Of a stretch of 64,000 bases of DNA, positions 28,193 to 36,944 are shown in pieces; within the stretch, counting starts at the first letter, position 1; each line of letters opens with the position of its first letter. This stretch comes from JBBDMC01 sp963775235 (lineage in GTDB: Bacteria; Pseudomonadota; Alphaproteobacteria; Rhizobiales; Kaistiaceae), in the NCBI GenBank assembly GCA_963775235.1, contig CAVZHY010000002.1, positions 992,001-1,056,000 on the forward strand. Reading direction: 5' to 3'. Below the pieces are notes generated by a model. That model searched no databases, was not told where the DNA came from, and worked only from the letters and a program-made list of their open reading frames with translations. The translations under genes were made by a program, and so were the position numbers.

Positions 28193-29308
28193 TTAGACCC
28201 GCATCGGCATCAGCACGTAGAGCGCATCGTTGGCGCCGTCGTCGAGGATGAGCGTCGGCGACCCGGGGTCGGCGAAGCGGAACTCGGCGGTGCCGGTTTC
28301 CAGCTGCCCCGCCACGTCGAGCAGGTAGCGGGCGTTGAAGCCGATCTCGATGTCGTCGAACCGGTAGTCGACGCCAATCTCCTCCACCGCGCTGCCTGAA
28401 TCGGGATTGTTGACCGACAGTACCATGCGGCTGTCGCTGAGCCCGATCTTCACCGCGCGTCCGCGTTCCGACGAGATGGTCGACACCCGGTCGACCGCCT
28501 CGGCGAACTCGTCGCGATCGACCTTGAGCACCTTCTCGTTGCCCTGGGGAATGACGCGGGCGTAGTCCGGGAAGGTGCCGTCGATCAGCTTCGAGGTCAG
28601 CACCACGTCTCCGATCGTCACCCGTATCTTGGTGTCCGACAGCTCGATCGCGACGCTCGCATCCGGCGACTCGACCAGCTTCTGGATTTCACCCACGGCC
28701 TTCCGCGGCACGATCACCCCCGCCATCCCGGCCGATCCCTCCGGCGCCTCCAGTTGGGACTGGGCCAGGCGATGGCCGTCGGTGGCGACGGCGCGCAGCA
28801 TCGGCGTCCCGTCCACCGTGACCACGTGCAGGTAGATGCCGTTCAGGTAGTACCGCGTCTCCTCGGTCGAGATGGCGAACTGGGTGCGGTCGATCAGCTT
28901 CTTCAGCGCGCTCGCCGGCAGCGTGAAGCGGATCGGGAATTCGCCGGTGGTGAGGTCCGGAAAGTCCGCCTCCGGCAGCACCTGCAGCGTGAAGCGCGAG
29001 CGCCCCGATTTCAGCGCCATCTGCGAGCCGTCGCCGGTGTCGAGCGAGACCTCGGCGCCCTCGGGGAATTTGCGCACGATATCGTGGAGGATGTGCGCCG
29101 GAACGGTGGTGGCCCCCGCCTGGCCGACTTCGGCCGGCACCGTCTCGGTGATCTCGAGGTCTAGGTCGGTGGCCTTCAGCGTCAGGCGGCCGCCGTCGGC
29201 GCGCAACAGCACGTTGGACAGGATCGGGATGGTGTTGCGGCGCTCGACCACGCGGTGAACGTGGCCGAGGGACCTCAGCAGATGCGATCGCTCGACGGTT
29301 ACGCGCAT
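28193..29308 (-). CDS. dnaN: DNA polymerase III sliding clamp (beta subunit)
   Basis: 371 residues, normal for the clamp that tethers DNA polymerase III. N-terminal MRVTVERSHLLRSLGHVHRV, RNTIPILSNVLL, and C-terminal DGANDALYVLMPMRV are recognisable landmarks. No interruptions are seen, unlike the flanking dnaA and gyrB. It is transcribed with dnaA upstream (118-base gap to the dnaA stop). Confidence 0.96.
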   Translation of the reverse strand: MRVTVERSHLLRSLGHVHRVVERRNTIPILSNVLLRADGGRLTLKATDLDLEITETVPAEVGQAGATTVPAHILHDIVRKFPEGAEVSLDTGDGSQMALKSGRSRFTLQVLPEADFPDLTTGEFPIRFTLPASALKKLIDRTQFAISTEETRYYLNGIYLHVVTVDGTPMLRAVATDGHRLAQSQLEAPEGSAGMAGVIVPRKAVGEIQKLVESPDASVAIELSDTKIRVTIGDVVLTSKLIDGTFPDYARVIPQGNEKVLKVDRDEFAEAVDRVSTISSERGRAVKIGLSDSRMVLSVNNPDSGSAVEEIGVDYRFDDIEIGFNARYLLDVAGQLETGTAEFRFADPGSPTLILDDGANDALYVLMPMRV

Positions 29309-29425
29309 GGATGGGCCTTCACGTGTGGAGCGGTGGGCGCCGCCGATCGGAGACGGCGGGCGTCACGCGCCCGCCGCGGTCACGGCAAATTGGCCCGGCG
29401 CCCCCCGATTGGCAAGGCCCCCGAC

Positions 29426-30963
29426 TCATTCGTCGATCATGCGCTTCAGCAGCTCGATCTCCTCCGCAAGGGTCTTGTCCCCCTAAATCATCTCCTCGAT
29501 CTTGCGCACCGCGTGCAGCACCGTGGTGTGGTCGCGACCGCCGAAGCGACGGCCGATCTCCGGCAGCGAGCGGGGCGTCAGCACCTTGGCAAGGTACATC
29601 GCGACCTGCCGCGGCCGCACGATCGTGCGGGTGCGCCGGCTCGAAAGAAGGTCCGACTTGGACACGTTGTAGTGGCGCGCCACCACCCGCTGGATGTCCT
29701 CGATCCGCACCCGCCGAGGCTCGCGTGCGCCGACGAGGTCGCGCAGCGTGATTTCGGCCGAGGCGAGGGTGACCGACTGGCGGGTGAACTGCCACTGGGC
29801 GACCAGGCGGTTCAGCGCGCCTTCCAGGTCGCGGCCGTTCGAGATCACGGACCGGGCGACGTATTCGAGGATGAGGTCGGGGATGTCGAGCCCCGGGTTC
29901 TGGGCCTGGGCGGTGGCGTATCGCGAGGTCAAAATTTCACGCCGGAGCGCAATGTCCGGCGCCGCGATCTCGAAAGCGATGCCGCCTCTCAGTCGCGATC
30001 GCACCCGCTCGTCCAGCGTCTCCAGTTCCGCCGGGGGCCGGTCGGCCGCGACGACGACCTGGCGGGCGCCGTCGATGAGGGCGTTCAGCATGTGGCAGAA
30101 TTCCTGCTGCACCGACTTGCCTTGCAGGAACTGCATGTCGTCGATCAGCAGAAGGCCGATGTCGCGCAGGCTCTCCTTGAAGGGAATGGCGGTCTGGCTG
30201 CGAATCGCCGCGACGAAGCGAAACATGAAGTGCTCGGCGGTGAGGTACACCACCTTGTGGCCCGGATGGGCGAGCCGCGCGGCCCGCGTCGTGGCGTGGA
30301 GCAGATGGGTCTTGCCGCGCCCCACCCCGGCGTGGATGTAGAGCGGATTGAACTGGGTCGACTTGCCCAATCCTGCAATTCGGCGACCGCGCGCGCGGCG
30401 GCAAAGGCAAGTCGATTCGCGGATCCCTCGCAAAAGGTTTCAAAAGAGTAACGCGGCTCCACGGGCGAGCCGCCGAGCGCACCCTGCGACTCCGGCATCC
30501 TGCGGTCGGCCGGGGCGGCGGGTTGCGCCGGCGTCGGCGATGCCGTCGCGGTTGGTTCCGTGTTTTCGGAGCGCGTCGGACCCTTCGTCCGCACCGTCCC
30601 GCGCACCATAAGGTCGATGCGCGCGATGCCCTCGTGCTCGAAATTCCAAAGTTTGAGCAGCCGGTCGCCGTAATGCGAGCCGATCCATGACTTCAGAAAA
30701 CGTGTCGGCACCGACAGGCATACCTGGCTGCCATTGGCTTCCTCGAATTCAACCCGGGCAAACCAGCTGCTGAACACGTCTTCCCCGAGCTCTGTCCGCA
30801 GACGCTGCTTCACCCGCAACCACTGTTCCGCGTTCGGCCCGGTTACCGCCATGGGACCGCTCTCCTCTATGTGAAATTTTCCGGGTGCCGCCCGTCCGTT
30901 TGCGTGCCGTCCCGGCCTGTCCGGAACGAGCAGATCGCCATTGTATTCAGCTGAATTGGTCAT
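29426..30963 (-). CDS. dnaA: Replication initiator DnaA, with one frameshift and one in-frame stop
   Basis: Start ATG 30963 with GAGAGG upstream. Domain I (EQWLRVKQRLRTELGEDVF; SSWFARVEFE), a Pro/Ala linker, then the AAA+ domain. The frame breaks at about 30360 inside AAARAVAEL/STQFNPLYIHAG; adding one base restores it. Past this the Walker A loop is GVGRGKTHLL (Arg where Leu is usual), Walker B LLLIDDMQFLQG, and the domain IV DNA-binding signature GGRDHTTVLHAV. An in-frame TAG at 29485-29483 precedes 18 further codons reading GDKTLAEEIELLKRMIDE, a standard DnaA C-terminus, up to a TGA at 29426. Both lesions in an essential gene suggest sequence error, but real decay is possible. Confidence 0.92.
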
Positions 30964-31713
30964 GATTGGGCCTCTCGCGCGCATCGGTACCGCTGAATCC
31001 GGCGCGCCTGCCGACACAAATCCAAAGTGGCGGCACTGGTACGCGCGGACAAAATGATTTGGTCGCCGGTCGAGCCGGACGCACTGTTTGACATAGATGC
31101 CCCCTTGCGCTGCGCCATGATGGCGCGCGCGATCCAACGTCCGACGCTTTTTTTGTTTTCCCCGGAAGACTTCCCCGCCGGGAAGCTCAGGATTCGTACG
31201 CTACAACGCCAACTTGGATATCAAGCCGACAAGACTAACCTGTGCGCAGAACGAAAACGGCGTTGCCTGCTACTCACCTGACACATCGACACGAGCCAAG
31301 CTCGATGCGACGACTTCGGTAACCGCGTGTCCCTGTTCCTTGCCCAGCGAAAGTAGACAGGCCCTCACGCGGCTGCAAGCTGCGAAAGTGCGCACGCGGC
31401 GAGAATCCTTCCGACTCCTGCCGCCGGCCGCGATTTGGCAAAATGTCAGGTGTGCAGGCCCGACTGTAAGCGCTTGGGAGTCAACGGAATTGATTTTGCG
31501 CTGCCGCGTTTTGTTGTCGAAAAATAGCAGTCGAACTTTTTTTGACCGCGAGCCCCTTGACTTGATAGGAATCTCGCCGGGCCCGACCGGCCATCGTTAC
31601 AACTTGTCGTCATGGTGTTGAATCACAACAGGAATGGGAGTCACGCAGATGACCGGGCGGCTGGTCGCCACCTCATCCGCCTCGCTCGGGCATTTCGCCT
31701 TAGCCGTGAAACG
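30964..31713. promoter_or_regulatory. Upstream region of dnaA with clustered GANTC sites
   Basis: About 750 bases without a recognisable gene between dnaA and rpsT. Eight GANTC motifs, the CcrM methylation target, lie between 30995 and 31642 (about 650 bases), where roughly two to three would be expected from base composition. T- and A-rich patches occur near 31147-31160 and 31507-31545. I found no good match to the DnaA box TTATCCACA, so I do not call an origin. The region probably holds the dnaA promoter(s). Confidence 0.5.
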
Positions 31714-31743
31714 AAAAAGCCCGGTCCTTCGACCGGGCTTTTT
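31714..31743 (-). terminator. Intrinsic terminator of rpsT (bidirectional)
   Basis: AAAAAGCCCGGTC-CTTC-GACCGGGCTTTTT: a perfect 8-bp GC stem with a 4-base loop, flanked by A5 and T5, so it can act on either strand. It lies 25 bases past the rpsT stop on the minus strand. Confidence 0.9.
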
Positions 31744-31768
31744 CGAGTTGCGTGAGGCGGTTACGGCG

Positions 31769-32035
31769 TTAGCCGCTGATCGCCTTCACCCGTGCAGCAA
31801 GCCGCGCCACCTTGCGCGATGCCGCGTTCTTGTGGACCACGCCTTTCGAGGCTGCGCGCATGAGTTCGGGCTGTGCCGCCTTGAGTGCAGCAGCGGCGGC
31901 GGTCTTGTCGCCGGCGCCGATCGCTTCCTCGACGGAGCGAACGAACGTGCGCATGCGGCTGAGCCGGCTGCGGTTGACTTCGGTCCGGCGCGCGATCGTG
32001 CGCGTCGCCTTCTTGGCTGAGCGGGTATTGGGCAT
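31769..32035 (-). CDS. rpsT: 30S ribosomal protein S20
   Basis: 88 residues, basic, opening MPNTRSAKKATRTIARRTEV and ending ARKVARLAARVKAI, a standard S20. S20 binds 16S rRNA early in small-subunit assembly. Location just upstream of dnaA is typical of alphaproteobacteria, and a strong terminator follows. Confidence 0.97.
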   Translation of the reverse strand: MPNTRSAKKATRTIARRTEVNRSRLSRMRTFVRSVEEAIGAGDKTAAAAALKAAQPELMRAASKGVVHKNAASRKVARLAARVKAISG

Positions 32036-32122
32036 ACGATGTCCTGATCTCGATGAAGCCGGCGGCGTCCCGCCGAAAGTCTGGCCTGCTTATAGGTGGC
32101 GGGCCTCGGTCCCGTCAATGGT

Positions 32123-32899
32123 TTACCGGTTGTCTGAACTGCCGGCGCCCGCTTGGCGATAAAGGCCGCCATCCCCTCTTTCTGGTCCTCGGTGGCGAAC
32201 GTGGCGTGGAACAGCCGGCGCTCGAAGCGGACGCCCTCGCCGAGCGGCGTCTCGAAGGCCCGGTTGACCGCCTCCTTGGCCATCATCACCGCCGGCAGCG
32301 AGTAGCCGGCGATCTTGGCGGCGACCGCCATCGCCTCCTCCATCAGCGTGTCGGTCCCCACCACCCGCGAGACCAGCCCGGCACGCTCGGCTTCCGCCGC
32401 GTCCATCATCCGCCCGGTCAGGATCATGTCCATCGCCTTGGCCTTGCCGACCGCGCGCGGCAGGCGCTGGGTGCCGCCGATGCCGGGCATGATGCCGAGG
32501 GTGATCTCGGGCTGACCGAACTTGGCGTTGTCGGCCGCAATGATGATGTCGCACATCATGGCAAGCTCGCAGCCGCCGCCGAGGCAATAACCGGAGACCG
32601 CGGCGATGATCGGCTTCCGCGCCCGCGCTAGCCGCTCCAGCGCCGCCGCCTGGTCGCGGAGATAGGCCTCGACGAAGGTGAGCGAGGCCATCTCCTTGAT
32701 GTCGGCGCCGGCCGCGAACGCCTTCTGCGATCCCGTGATGACCATGGCGCCGATGTTTGCATCGGCCTCGAACCCGTCGATGGCGGCGACGATCTCGCTC
32801 GTCGCCGCCGCGTTGAGCGCGTTCAGCGCCTGTGGCCGGTTGAGCGTGATCAGCCCGACCCGGTCGCGGCTTTCCGTCTCGATGATTGTCGTAATCCAT
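32123..32899 (-). CDS. Enoyl-CoA hydratase, with two compensating frame breaks
   Basis: Crotonase family: hydrates 2-enoyl-CoA in fatty-acid oxidation. The coding text (GLITLNRPQALNALNAA, FAAGADIKEMASL with the oxyanion loop, GYCLGGGCELAMMCDIIIA and GIMPGIGGTQRLPRAVG with the catalytic Glu region) is intact but lies in a frame different from that of the ATG at 32899, which has AGAGGAAA upstream. It also has no stop at the expected end: read on, it crosses rpsT. The ATG and the TAA at 32123 share one frame exactly 258 codons apart, so a one-base insertion near the start and a one-base loss near 32140 would explain everything. Likely sequence errors. Confidence 0.82.
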   Translation of the reverse strand: MDYDNHRDGKPRPGRADHAQPATGAERAQRGGDERDRRRHRRVRGRCKHRRHGHHGIAEGVRGRRRHQGDGLAHLRRGLSPRPGGGAGAASAGAEADHRRGLRLLPRRRLRACHDVRHHHCGRQRQVRSARDHPRHHARHRRHPAPAARGRQGQGDGHDPDRADDGRGGSRACRAGLAGGGDRHADGGGDGGRRQDRRLLAAGGDDGQGGGQPGLRDAARRGRPLRAPAVPRHVRHRGPERGDGGLYRQAGAGSSDNR

Positions 32900-32917
32900 G
32901 GCGTTTCCTCTTGATCG

Positions 32918-33796
32918 CTAGCGCTGGCAGACCGGGCAGAAGAAGGTCGAGCGGCCGGATTGGACCGACCGCCGGATGATGCCGCGGTCCTTTCGCCGGC
33001 AGGGCTCGCCCTCCCGGTCGTAGACGGCGAAGGCGTGCTGGAACTCGCCGATCTCGCCGGTTGCGCGGATATGGTCGCGGAGTGACGAGCCGCCGGCATG
33101 GATCGCGTCCTCCAGCACCGAACGGATCGCCTCGGCGAGCCGCCTTGCCACCGCCGTCGGCTTGCCGGTTTTGGTCGCCAGATCCCGCGCCGGCCGCTCC
33201 GGCGACAGCCGCGCCCGCCACAGCGCCTCGCACGCATAGATGTTGCCGAGGCCGGCGATCGCCTTCTGGTCCATCAGCAGCGCCTTGACCGGCGCCTTGC
33301 GTCCCGCGCCAAGGCGGGCCAGTGCGTCGGCGCCGAATTCGTTGCCGAGGGGCTCGATGCCGATGTCGCTGAGGTGCTTCGAGGTGGCGAGATCGGTGCG
33401 CGGCACCAGGTCCATCATGCCGAAACGGCGGGGATCGTTGAAGACCACCCGCACCCCCGACGACATGTGAAAGACAACGTGGTCGTGCGCCCTGAGCTTG
33501 GTGACCGGGTGGTAATACGTGTCGAGGTTCCTCGCCTCGCCCTCCGCCTCGATGCGGAACGAGCCGGACATGCCGAGATGCATGACAAGCACCGTGTCGT
33601 CGTCGAGATCGGCGAGCAGGTACTTGCCGCGCCGCTCGAGCGAGATGACCGTCCGCCCGGTGAGCCGGGCGACGAAGCGGGGCGGGAAGGGGACGCGCAG
33701 GTCCGCCCGCCGCTTCTCGACCCGAACGAACCGCGCGCCCTCCATCACCGGGGCGAGGCCGCGGCGCACCGTCTCGACTTCCGGCAGTTCGGGCAT
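32918..33796 (-). CDS. mutM: Formamidopyrimidine-DNA glycosylase
   Basis: 292 residues. MutM removes 8-oxoguanine and Fapy lesions and cuts the abasic site. The catalytic N-terminus PELPEVET follows the initiator Met (Pro2 nucleophile, Glu3), Lys57-58 region LERRGKYLL is present, and the C-terminal zinc finger ends with Cys-x2-Cys pairs (GEPCRRKDRG and FFCPVCQR). GNIYACEALWRARLSP is the helix-two-turn-helix. The start overlaps the stop of the upstream VOC gene by one base, indicating co-translation. Confidence 0.96.
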   Translation of the reverse strand: MPELPEVETVRRGLAPVMEGARFVRVEKRRADLRVPFPPRFVARLTGRTVISLERRGKYLLADLDDDTVLVMHLGMSGSFRIEAEGEARNLDTYYHPVTKLRAHDHVVFHMSSGVRVVFNDPRRFGMMDLVPRTDLATSKHLSDIGIEPLGNEFGADALARLGAGRKAPVKALLMDQKAIAGLGNIYACEALWRARLSPERPARDLATKTGKPTAVARRLAEAIRSVLEDAIHAGGSSLRDHIRATGEIGEFQHAFAVYDREGEPCRRKDRGIIRRSVQSGRSTFFCPVCQR

Positions 33797-34194
33797 CAGC
33801 TCGCCGTATCGCTCCGGGAGAGGTTCGCCGTCGGTTCGCCGAAGGTGATGCGGTTGTTGAACGGGTCGATGACCGTCAGCTCGGTCATGCCCCAGCTCCG
33901 TTCCTCCAGCCCTGGGCGGTTGTGGCGATACTTCTTGTCGTTCAGCTCGCGGTGGAGCGCCCGCACGCCGGTCATCGGCACGTAGGCGATCGAGCCCGGC
34001 GTGCCGTCCCCGTGATGCTCGCTCAGTCGAAAGACGAGACCTTCGCGCGAAATCTGCATGTAGACCGGTCCGTCTCCTTCGAAGCGGTATTCCCAATCCA
34101 CCTGGAATCCGAGGAAGTCGAGGTAGAATTCGCGTGCTTTTTCCAGTGAAAAGATGCGGAAAATCGGCACGGCGGGCTGAAATGCGATCTTCAC
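33796..34194 (-). CDS. VOC-superfamily (glyoxalase/bleomycin-resistance-like) protein
   Basis: 132 residues. The paired beta-alpha-beta-beta-beta modules of the vicinal oxygen chelate fold are recognisable: AVPIFRIFSLEKAREFYLDF at the N-terminus and MTELTVIDPFNNRITFGE at the end, as in glyoxalase-like resistance proteins. Metal ligands are not obvious beyond His and Glu candidates. It overlaps mutM by one base. It may be a binding protein for small toxic compounds or a dioxygenase-like enzyme; the function is unknown. Confidence 0.82.
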   Translation of the reverse strand: MKIAFQPAVPIFRIFSLEKAREFYLDFLGFQVDWEYRFEGDGPVYMQISREGLVFRLSEHHGDGTPGSIAYVPMTGVRALHRELNDKKYRHNRPGLEERSWGMTELTVIDPFNNRITFGEPTANLSRSDTAS

Positions 34195-34277
34195 GCTGGG
34201 ACCCCCTGCGATGCCCTGTTAACGCACGTTCGAGGGCCTTTGTAGCGGCGTGTTGCAAGCCGCGCTATCGTTACGGC

Positions 34278-35045
34278 ATGACGTCCCCGTCCAACGGAAG
34301 CCAGACCGACTTCGGATTCCGCCGCGTGCCGACCGCCGACAAGCAGCGGCTGGTCGACGGCGTGTTCGATCGCGTCGCCGGTCGCTACGACCTGATGAAC
34401 GACCTCATGTCCGGCGGCCTCCACCGTCTGTGGAAGGATGCGCTGGTTGCCTGGCTGGCGCCGCCGCGGGTGTCCAGGGTCCGCTACAGCGTCCTCGACG
34501 TCGCCGGCGGCACCGGCGACGTCGCCCGGCGCATCGTGGCGCGTTCCGATAGCGCCGGCGTCACCGTTGCCGACATCAACCCGGAGATGCTGGCCGCCGG
34601 CCGCGCTCGCTCCGAGCGCCGCCACGCGGCCGATCGCATCGCTTTCGTCGAGGCCAACGCCGAGGACCTGCCGTTCGAGTCGGGCCGTTTTGACGCCGTC
34701 ACCATCGCCTTCGGCATTCGCAACGTGACGCGCATCGACCGCGCGCTGGCCGAAGCCTTTCGCGTGCTGAAGCCCGGCGGCCGCTTCCTCTGCCTCGAAT
34801 TCTCCGCCGTCGATGTCGCCGTCCTCGACCGCGTCTATGACTTCTATTCCTTCAACGTCATCCCGAGGCTCGGCGGCTGGGTGGTGGGCGACCCGGAGCC
34901 GTATCGCTACCTGGTCGAATCGATCCGTCGCTTCCCCAACCAGGCCCGGTTCGGGGCGATGCTAGAGAGCGCCGGGCTCGGCCGCGTCACCTGGCGTAAT
35001 CTCTCCGGCGGCGTCGCGGCAATCCATTCCGGCTGGAAGCTCTGA
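34278..35045 (+). CDS. ubiE: Ubiquinone/menaquinone C-methyltransferase UbiE
   Basis: 255 residues from ATG 34278. UbiE performs the C-methylation of the quinone ring using SAM. Motifs: KQRLVDGVFDRVAGRYDLMN, the SAM site VLDVAGGTGDVARRIV, FDAVTIAFGIRN, LKPGGRFLCLEFS and the C-terminal WRNLSGGVAAIHSGWKL. It is divergent from the VOC-mutM operon and followed by ubiB after 4 bases. Confidence 0.96.
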   Translation: MTSPSNGSQTDFGFRRVPTADKQRLVDGVFDRVAGRYDLMNDLMSGGLHRLWKDALVAWLAPPRVSRVRYSVLDVAGGTGDVARRIVARSDSAGVTVADINPEMLAAGRARSERRHAADRIAFVEANAEDLPFESGRFDAVTIAFGIRNVTRIDRALAEAFRVLKPGGRFLCLEFSAVDVAVLDRVYDFYSFNVIPRLGGWVVGDPEPYRYLVESIRRFPNQARFGAMLESAGLGRVTWRNLSGGVAAIHSGWKL

Positions 35046-35049
35046 GGCG

Positions 35050-36633
35050 ATGGCCGGCACTTTCGCCGCGCTCGCGCGCCTGACCCGGGCAGGGTTCGTC
35101 CTCGCCCGGGAGGGCGCCTTCTCGCTGGTCGAGTTCGAGGCGTTGCCGGCGGGTCCGCGCGCCGTCATCAGCGTCGCGCGCCTGATTGAGCGGCGGTCGG
35201 TATCCGAGAAGGACCGCGCCGAGCGGCTGACCGCGGCGCTGAACCGTCTCGGTCCGCCGTACGTCAAGCTTGGCCAGTTTCTGGCGACCCGTCCCGATAT
35301 CGTCGGCGCCGACGCCGCCGATGCCTTCGGCGCGCTCCGCGACGAGATCGCACCGTTCCCGCAGGACGCCGCCCGGGACGTCGTCGAGCAGGCGCTCGAC
35401 AGACCGGTCGATGAATTGTTCGCCTCGTTCTCCCCGTCGGTTGCCGCCGCCTCGATCGCCCAGGTCCACAAGGCGACCGTCGCCGGGCCGGTCGGCGCCG
35501 CCCGGCCTGTCGCCGTCAAGGTGCTGCGCCCGGGCATCCGCCGCCGTTTTCATCGCGACCTCGATACGTTCTACGCCGGCGCCCGCCTGATCGAGCGCAT
35601 CGATCCCCAGTCCCGTCGCCTGCGACCGGTCGCCGTCGTCGATACCCTCGCGCGTTCGGTCGCCATCGAGATGGACCTTCGCCTCGAGGCCGCCGCGCTT
35701 TCCGAGACGGCCGAGCTCACCGCCGCCGATCAGGGCTATCGCGTCCCCAGGGTCGACTGGGAGCGCACCGCCCGCGACGTGCTGACGCTGGAGTGGGTCG
35801 ACGGCATCAAGCTCTCCAATGTGGCCGCGCTAAAGGCCGCCGGCCACGACCTGCCGCTCATCGCCCGCCGGCTGATGCAGACGTTTCTGCGTCAGGCGCT
35901 GCGCGACGGCTTCTTCCATGCCGACATGCATCAGGGGAATTTCTTCGTCGACGAATCGGGCACCATCGTCGCCGTCGACTTCGGCATCATGGGTCGGCTC
36001 GGCAAGCCGGAGCGTCGCTTCCTTGCCGAGATCCTCTATGGCTTCGTCCGCCGCGACTATCGCCGTGTCGCCGAGGTGCATTTCGAGGCCGGCTACGTTC
36101 CCGATCGCCACGCCATCGATGACTTCGCCCAGGCGCTGCGTGCCATCGGCGAACCGATCCACGGGCACCGGGCGAGCGACATCTCGATGGCGCGTCTGCT
36201 GGCGCTGCTGTTCGAGGTGACCGAGATGTTCGACATGCAGACGCGGCCGGAACTGCTGCTCCTGCAGAAGACCATGGTGGTGGTCGAGGGCGTCTCCCGT
36301 TCCCTCGATCCCGACTTCGACATGTGGGCCACCTCCGAGCCGGTCCTCACCGAATGGGTCGAGCACCACCTCGGCCCCGCCGGCCGGATGGAGCTCGCCG
36401 CCGAAGGCGTGGGCGCGCTTGGCCGTCTCGCCGGTGAGCTGCCGCGCCTGGCGGAGCGGGCCGAGCGCCTGTCGGCCGAATTCGCCGAGATGGGCGAGCG
36501 CGGCATCCGCCTCGACCCCGAGACCATCGCGGGCATCGCCCGCTCCGAGGCCCGCAACGGCCGGTGGGGCAGGGTGGCGCTGGTCGTCATCGCCATCGTG
36601 GTGGTCGTCGTCGGGCTCAGGATGGTGATATGA
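35050..36633 (+). CDS. ubiB: Ubiquinone biosynthesis protein kinase-like UbiB
   Basis: 527 residues. UbiB is an atypical kinase-like ATPase that assists ubiquinone synthesis at the membrane. The KxGQ motif is in YVKLGQFLATRPD, the Ala-rich loop in AAASIAQVHKATV, the ATP lysine in VAVKVLRPGIRRR, and the metal site in HADMHQGNFFVDESG and VAVDFGIMGRLG. Two hydrophobic ends, in particular VALVVIAIVVVVVGLRMVI, are the membrane anchor. It follows ubiE in an operon. Confidence 0.96.
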   Translation: MAGTFAALARLTRAGFVLAREGAFSLVEFEALPAGPRAVISVARLIERRSVSEKDRAERLTAALNRLGPPYVKLGQFLATRPDIVGADAADAFGALRDEIAPFPQDAARDVVEQALDRPVDELFASFSPSVAAASIAQVHKATVAGPVGAARPVAVKVLRPGIRRRFHRDLDTFYAGARLIERIDPQSRRLRPVAVVDTLARSVAIEMDLRLEAAALSETAELTAADQGYRVPRVDWERTARDVLTLEWVDGIKLSNVAALKAAGHDLPLIARRLMQTFLRQALRDGFFHADMHQGNFFVDESGTIVAVDFGIMGRLGKPERRFLAEILYGFVRRDYRRVAEVHFEAGYVPDRHAIDDFAQALRAIGEPIHGHRASDISMARLLALLFEVTEMFDMQTRPELLLLQKTMVVVEGVSRSLDPDFDMWATSEPVLTEWVEHHLGPAGRMELAAEGVGALGRLAGELPRLAERAERLSAEFAEMGERGIRLDPETIAGIARSEARNGRWGRVALVVIAIVVVVVGLRMVI

Positions 36634-36638
36634 TTGCA

Positions 36639-36667
36639 TTGACAGCAGTGATATCACCGCATACATT
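36639..36667 (+). promoter_or_regulatory. Promoter and operator of the fitAB pair
   Basis: TTGACA (36639-36644), 17 bases, then TACATT (36662-36667) gives a good sigma-70-type promoter ending 19 bases before the fitA start. A perfect palindrome GTGATATCAC (36648-36657) fills the spacer, and a half-site GTGATAT recurs at 36625-36631. FitAB-type modules repress themselves by binding inverted repeats over the promoter, so this is the expected operator. Confidence 0.65.
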
Positions 36668-36685
36668 CGCTGCAGGAGCTTCCGG

Positions 36686-36934
36686 ATGGCTGCAATCACC
36701 GTGCGCAACATCGCTGACAGTACCAAGCGTAAACTCCGTGTCCGCGCGGCGTCGCACGGTCGATCGATGGAAGAGGAGGTGCGCCACATCCTTCTCGATG
36801 CGGTTGAGCGCAAGACTCGCGTGCCCTCAAACCTTGCCGAGGCAATCGCGGCGATCGTCGATCCCTTAGGGGGAATCGCGCTCGATTTGCCGCCACGCCA
36901 GCCCCTGAGACAGCCGCCGAAGTTTGGGCGGTGA
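36686..36934 (+). CDS. fitA: FitA-like ribbon-helix-helix antitoxin
   Basis: 82 residues. The N-terminus ITVRNIADSTKRKLRVRAAS is the beta strand and first helix of the Arc/FitA-type ribbon-helix-helix DNA-binding fold, and GRSMEEEVRHILLDAV the second helix. The C-terminal proline-rich tail would wrap the toxin. It precedes a PIN-domain toxin by 10 bases, forming a type II toxin-antitoxin pair of the VapBC/FitAB class. Confidence 0.9.
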   Translation: MAAITVRNIADSTKRKLRVRAASHGRSMEEEVRHILLDAVERKTRVPSNLAEAIAAIVDPLGGIALDLPPRQPLRQPPKFGR

Positions 36935-36944
36935 CGGAGCGCAC

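Noticed and set aside
29483..29485. Reassigned TAG codon
   Set aside because: Several genes in the window end in TAG (for example the cupin at 4683, the dehydrogenase at 5857 and the Rieske oxygenase at 7139), so it functions as a stop.
30964..31713. Chromosomal origin next to dnaA
   Set aside because: No cluster of TTATCCACA-type boxes was found by eye; GANTC sites alone do not define an origin. A DnaA-box and GC-skew scan would be decisive.
31786..32122. Continuation of the enoyl-CoA hydratase frame through rpsT
   Set aside because: Would overlap nearly all of rpsT on the same strand and has no crotonase similarity; explained by a lost frame at the 3' end.
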